From Prevotella sp. (GTDB lineage Bacteria > Bacteroidota > Bacteroidia > Bacteroidales > Bacteroidaceae): 9,135 nt of DNA. Location: contig JAIJUV010000096.1 of the NCBI GenBank assembly GCA_022732315.1, positions 1 through 9,135 of the forward strand, read 5' to 3'. Below are positions 7,327 to 9,135 of this stretch, one piece after another. Position 1 is the stretch's first letter; every line of letters starts with the position of its first letter. The notes under the pieces are model-generated. The model saw nothing but the letters and a program-made list of their open reading frames with translations. It did no database searches and had not been told where the DNA came from. A program made the position numbers and the translations under genes.

Positions 7327-8199
7327 CTACAGCCCGATATAGTCATTATCCCCATCAGAAGACGAGCTTCCACCTGATGAAGAACTACCACTTGAGGAGC
7401 CAGAGTCTGACGATGAACTTCCACTTGGGGTACTACTGCCAGAATCCGCAGAAGAACTACCCGAAGTAGAAGGAGCGGAAGACTTCTGACCAAGTACCTC
7501 ACGCTTGTAGTGAGTAATCTCGGTGTTCACGTAGTCGATGAACGGAGCATAATCCTTTTCGCCAAAGACGAGGGCAAGGGCATTCACTATCTTCACCAAT
7601 GCACGGTAAGCATTATCACTTGCTGTGCGAGCAGTCTTCAAAGCTCCGACAGATACGCCCATTTTCTCGTTGGTGCGCTGCAAGGTAAGTGTTCTTACAC
7701 GCTCGTTGGCTTCCTTCATGTTGGTAACAAATGCTGTCAAGCCCAACTTGGTAACCTGTGCAGAATATTTGTTCTCAAGGTCTGTGATAAAGTTCACCAA
7801 AAGACCAGTCTCCTTGTCGAGTTGGTCGGCGGTGTTAATCTTGTAGTCCTTTATGTGCTGTGCGAGAACCTTTGCAGCCTGTGCCATGTCAGCAATAGGC
7901 ATAGCAAGGAATGCTTCAACGGCTTTCTTGTAGCCAGCATAGAGTGCGTCACGGTCGCAGTCTGCCTTGGTAATATCATCAGTCAAGAGACTTTTCTGTG
8001 AAATTTTCAAGGCTTCGTCCTCTGCCGCAACAGCAGCCTTGAAATTACTTACTTGGTCAGCAGCCTTGCCCTTTACAGCACTGTCTGACTCAACACGTGC
8101 AAGAATGTTACTTACGAACGTGAAATGCGCACCATTATTCATGCGTGGCAAACTGATGTCATTTATTTCCTTCATAATCATTGGAATTAAGTTCGACAT
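7327..8199 (-). CDS. DUF6261-like helical protein with Ser-rich tail
   Basis: This 290-aa protein has no signal peptide or membrane span, so it is probably cytoplasmic. The beginning (LPRMNNGAHFTFVSNI) and the predicted long alpha-helices over residues about 10-237 resemble the DUF6261 family, which is common in Bacteroidales and of unknown function; I recognise this by eye, not by search. The last 51 residues (240-290) are low complexity, almost only Ser, Gly and Asp (GSSSSDSGSSSGSSSSGG), ending DNDYIGL. This is probably a disordered tail. Met9 (8175) is an alternative start and would place the protein closer to the conserved NGAHF motif. It lies between the periodic repeat array and the KilA-N gene, both of which may be functionally connected. 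Confidence 0.75.
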   Translation of the reverse strand: MSNLIPMIMKEINDISLPRMNNGAHFTFVSNILARVESDSAVKGKAADQVSNFKAAVAAEDEALKISQKSLLTDDITKADCDRDALYAGYKKAVEAFLAMPIADMAQAAKVLAQHIKDYKINTADQLDKETGLLVNFITDLENKYSAQVTKLGLTAFVTNMKEANERVRTLTLQRTNEKMGVSVGALKTARTASDNAYRALVKIVNALALVFGEKDYAPFIDYVNTEITHYKREVLGQKSSAPSTSGSSSADSGSSTPSGSSSSDSGSSSGSSSSGGSSSSDGDNDYIGL

Positions 8200-8415
8200 T
8201 TAGATTTTTGCATTGTCGGTTTCCCGATTGCGAATGCGAATATACGAAAAATATCGCTAAAATAGGAACAAATGAATAAAAATCGGATGAAATTGCGAAA
8301 TAAAACCTACTTTTTAACGGTTGTTATACCATTGGCGCACGTTTATTGTAAAACTGGAATTGCAAATGCTGTAAAAAACGCCGTTTCTTGCTCTTGTTAG
8401 TTCTGATTGGGGTAA

Positions 8416-8720
8416 GAAACTTGCATCAATATCTCCGTTAGCATTTGAATGTAGAAAGAAACGCAAAACAAGACCTTAGTTGAATCCCAAAATGACAAGA
8501 AACGTGCGTCGAAACCTCCAACTGAGGTTAAAAGTAGCGAGAAACGCTAAACAAAAGCCCCAACAACCATCAAAAGTCGAAATAAACGCTAAACAATTCG
8601 TCCAACGGCTCTCTAAATGGCAAGAAACGCAAAACAATGCCCACTTTTTTCTTCAGGTAAGGTATTGTTTAGCGTTTCTTTCTATTTTGGAACTCAAACG
8701 AAGAAATTGTTTAGCGTTTC
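8416..8720. repeat. 41-42-bp periodic array of a 14-bp motif
   Basis: The motif GAAACGCWAAACAA occurs at 8458, 8541, 8583 (first base T) and 8624 in forward orientation, and as TTGTTTAGCGTTTC at 8665 and 8707. Partial forward copies sit in register at 8416 (GAAAC) and 8499 (GAAACG); a still weaker one may lie at 8375. Starts are spaced 42, 41, 42, 42, 41, 41 and 42 bp. The intervening 27-28 bp differ, but three (8499, 8541, 8583) share CCAAC at offset 20-24. The spacing is close to four turns of B-DNA, so all motifs face the same side. A binding array for a DNA-organising or regulatory protein is a reasonable reading. Confidence 0.8.
8584..8719. repeat. Nested inverted repeat inside the array
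   Basis: Opposite-orientation copies give two concentric stems with a common centre near 8651: 8584-8598 with 8705-8719 (15 of 15 bp) and 8622-8638 with 8664-8680 (16 of 17 bp). The inner loop is 25 nt. The structure could extrude as a cruciform or fold as RNA. Confidence 0.7.
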
Positions 8721-8740
8721 CTGATACATAGGCATCAAAA

Positions 8741-8863
8741 TTACCCCACAGTTACCCCATAGTTGTCATACAGTTACCCCACAGCTCACTTTTCTTTGTG
8801 CCTTGCCCCAACAAGTACCCTACAAGCACCCAACAAGTAACCCTACAAGCTACCCAACAAGTT
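8741..8863. repeat. 11/12-bp tandem repeat, two blocks
   Basis: Block one has four 11-bp units: TTACCCCACAG (8741), TTACCCCATAG (8752), a diverged TTGTCATACAG (8763) and TTACCCCACAG (8774). After 22 bases a second block has five units: CCCAACAAGTA (8807), CCCTACAAGCA (8818), CCCAACAAGTAA (8829), CCCTACAAGCTA (8841) and CCCAACAAGTT (8853). Both blocks share a TACCCNACA(A)G core, so one block may derive from the other. The unit is about one helical turn. No gene product is implied. Confidence 0.8.
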
Positions 8864-8913
8864 GACAGGTAAGAAGTCGTAGGGCGTTTTGACTTTTTAC
8901 AAACGCAAGGTGA

Positions 8914-9135
8914 AGCACATCGGCAGCAAGCGTTTCGGAATCCAGTACCTTGGACGGAGCGACCTTGCAGAACAAGGGAGCGTTTATCTATGGCGGTGCC
9001 GTGGCATTGGAAACGGAAATATACCTGTCGGATGCTATAGCTTTGACCGCTTCCGTTAAGGAAAGGCTTGTTTGGGGCAACAGCACGGGACATTTCCACA
9101 CGCAGTTTGGCATCGGCATGAAGTTCATCATCAAC
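8914..9135 (+). pseudogene. traO: 3' fragment of conjugative transposon traO
   Basis: From about 8941 the frame reads LDGATLQNKGAFIYGG, then VALETEIYLSDAIALTASV, ERLVWGNSTG and HFHTQFGIGMKFIIN. I recognise this as the C-terminal part of TraO, a mating-apparatus protein of CTnDOT-type Bacteroidetes conjugative transposons. Intact TraO is roughly 190 residues with a signal peptide; here only about 65 match. A stop codon at 8911 closes the frame and no start lies downstream, so the 5' part is missing. The window ends at the Asn codon that is normally last. Further tra genes may follow on the plus strand. Confidence 0.75.

Larger units (their letters stand above)
8200..8913. other. Non-coding repeat region
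   Basis: This 714-bp gap has no credible gene. It begins with an A+T-rich stretch (8200-8370) that should hold the promoter of the DUF6261-like gene, though I find no good TAnnTTTG box there. It continues with the 41-42-bp periodic array (8416-8720), the 11/12-bp tandem repeat (8741-8863), and ends at the broken edge of traO. An 83-codon frame at 8480-8731 merely reads through the array. Confidence 0.7.

Noticed and set aside
7272..7502. 76-codon minus-strand frame
   Set aside because: It overlaps the serine-rich end of the DUF6261-like gene in another frame and the following terminator; Leu/Val-rich low-complexity peptide.
7510..8001. 163-codon plus-strand frame
   Set aside because: It is fully antisense to the DUF6261-like gene, resembles no family, and has no promoter or leader of its own.
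8416..8720. CRISPR array
   Set aside because: The conserved part is only 14 bp, copies change orientation, some copies are badly degenerate, and there are no cas genes in the window.
8480..8731. 83-codon plus-strand frame
   Set aside because: It simply reads through the repeat array; the recurring NAKQ-type peptide follows from the DNA repeat, and no usual start context is seen.
8883..8960. Possible plus-strand peptide VKHIGSKRFGIQYLG in another frame
   Set aside because: It looks protein-like but is short, has no start, crosses the traO similarity in a different frame, and I cannot link it to a family.
8752..9099. 115-codon minus-strand frame
   Set aside because: It is the antisense of the tandem repeat and of the traO fragment; the CWV-rich peptide is a by-product of the repeat.

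Overview
The window looks like accessory DNA from a member of the Bacteroidales (Bacteroides, Parabacteroides, Prevotella or a close relative). The reasons are signal peptides ending in Ala-Gln, starts without a Shine-Dalgarno sequence in A+T-rich leaders, a DUF6261-type gene, a Bacteroidetes-style KilA-N gene, and the 3' end of a traO gene of a CTnDOT-like conjugative transposon. The genus cannot be fixed from this sequence.

Layout, left to right. Positions 1-128 hold no gene but are densely folded: a perfect three-way-junction inverted repeat (11-66), a small hairpin (67-84), and an intrinsic terminator (90-118) for the genes reading in from the right. Positions 129-5913 are a minus-strand operon of four genes, transcribed right to left: a 218-aa exported protein, a 382-aa exported protein, a 325-aa protein with two membrane spans, and a 987-aa exported TPR-CHAT (caspase-like) protease. 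The last three genes are tightly packed (TAA|ATG junction, then ATGA overlap). Only the protease is recognisable. The operon is preceded by a long hairpin leader (5930-6083) whose arms can refold into a terminator-like stem next to a T-run just before the first start codon.

Positions 6424-8199 carry two minus-strand genes of less A+T-rich composition: a KilA-N-domain DNA-binding protein and a DUF6261-like helical protein with a serine-rich tail, separated by a terminator. Positions 8200-8913 contain no convincing gene but two kinds of repeat: a 14-bp motif recurring every 41-42 bp in at least seven registers (8416-8720), and an 11/12-bp tandem repeat (8741-8863). The window ends in a 5'-truncated traO on the plus strand, which marks a breakpoint in a conjugative transposon.

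How the parts may work together is inference. The four-gene operon looks like an envelope-located caspase-like protease with three dedicated partners (sensor, membrane anchor and/or substrate), possibly controlled by its leader RNA. The KilA-N gene, the DUF6261 gene and the periodic array may form a second unit; cores of the array motif also occur on the other side of the two genes (6128 and 6212).
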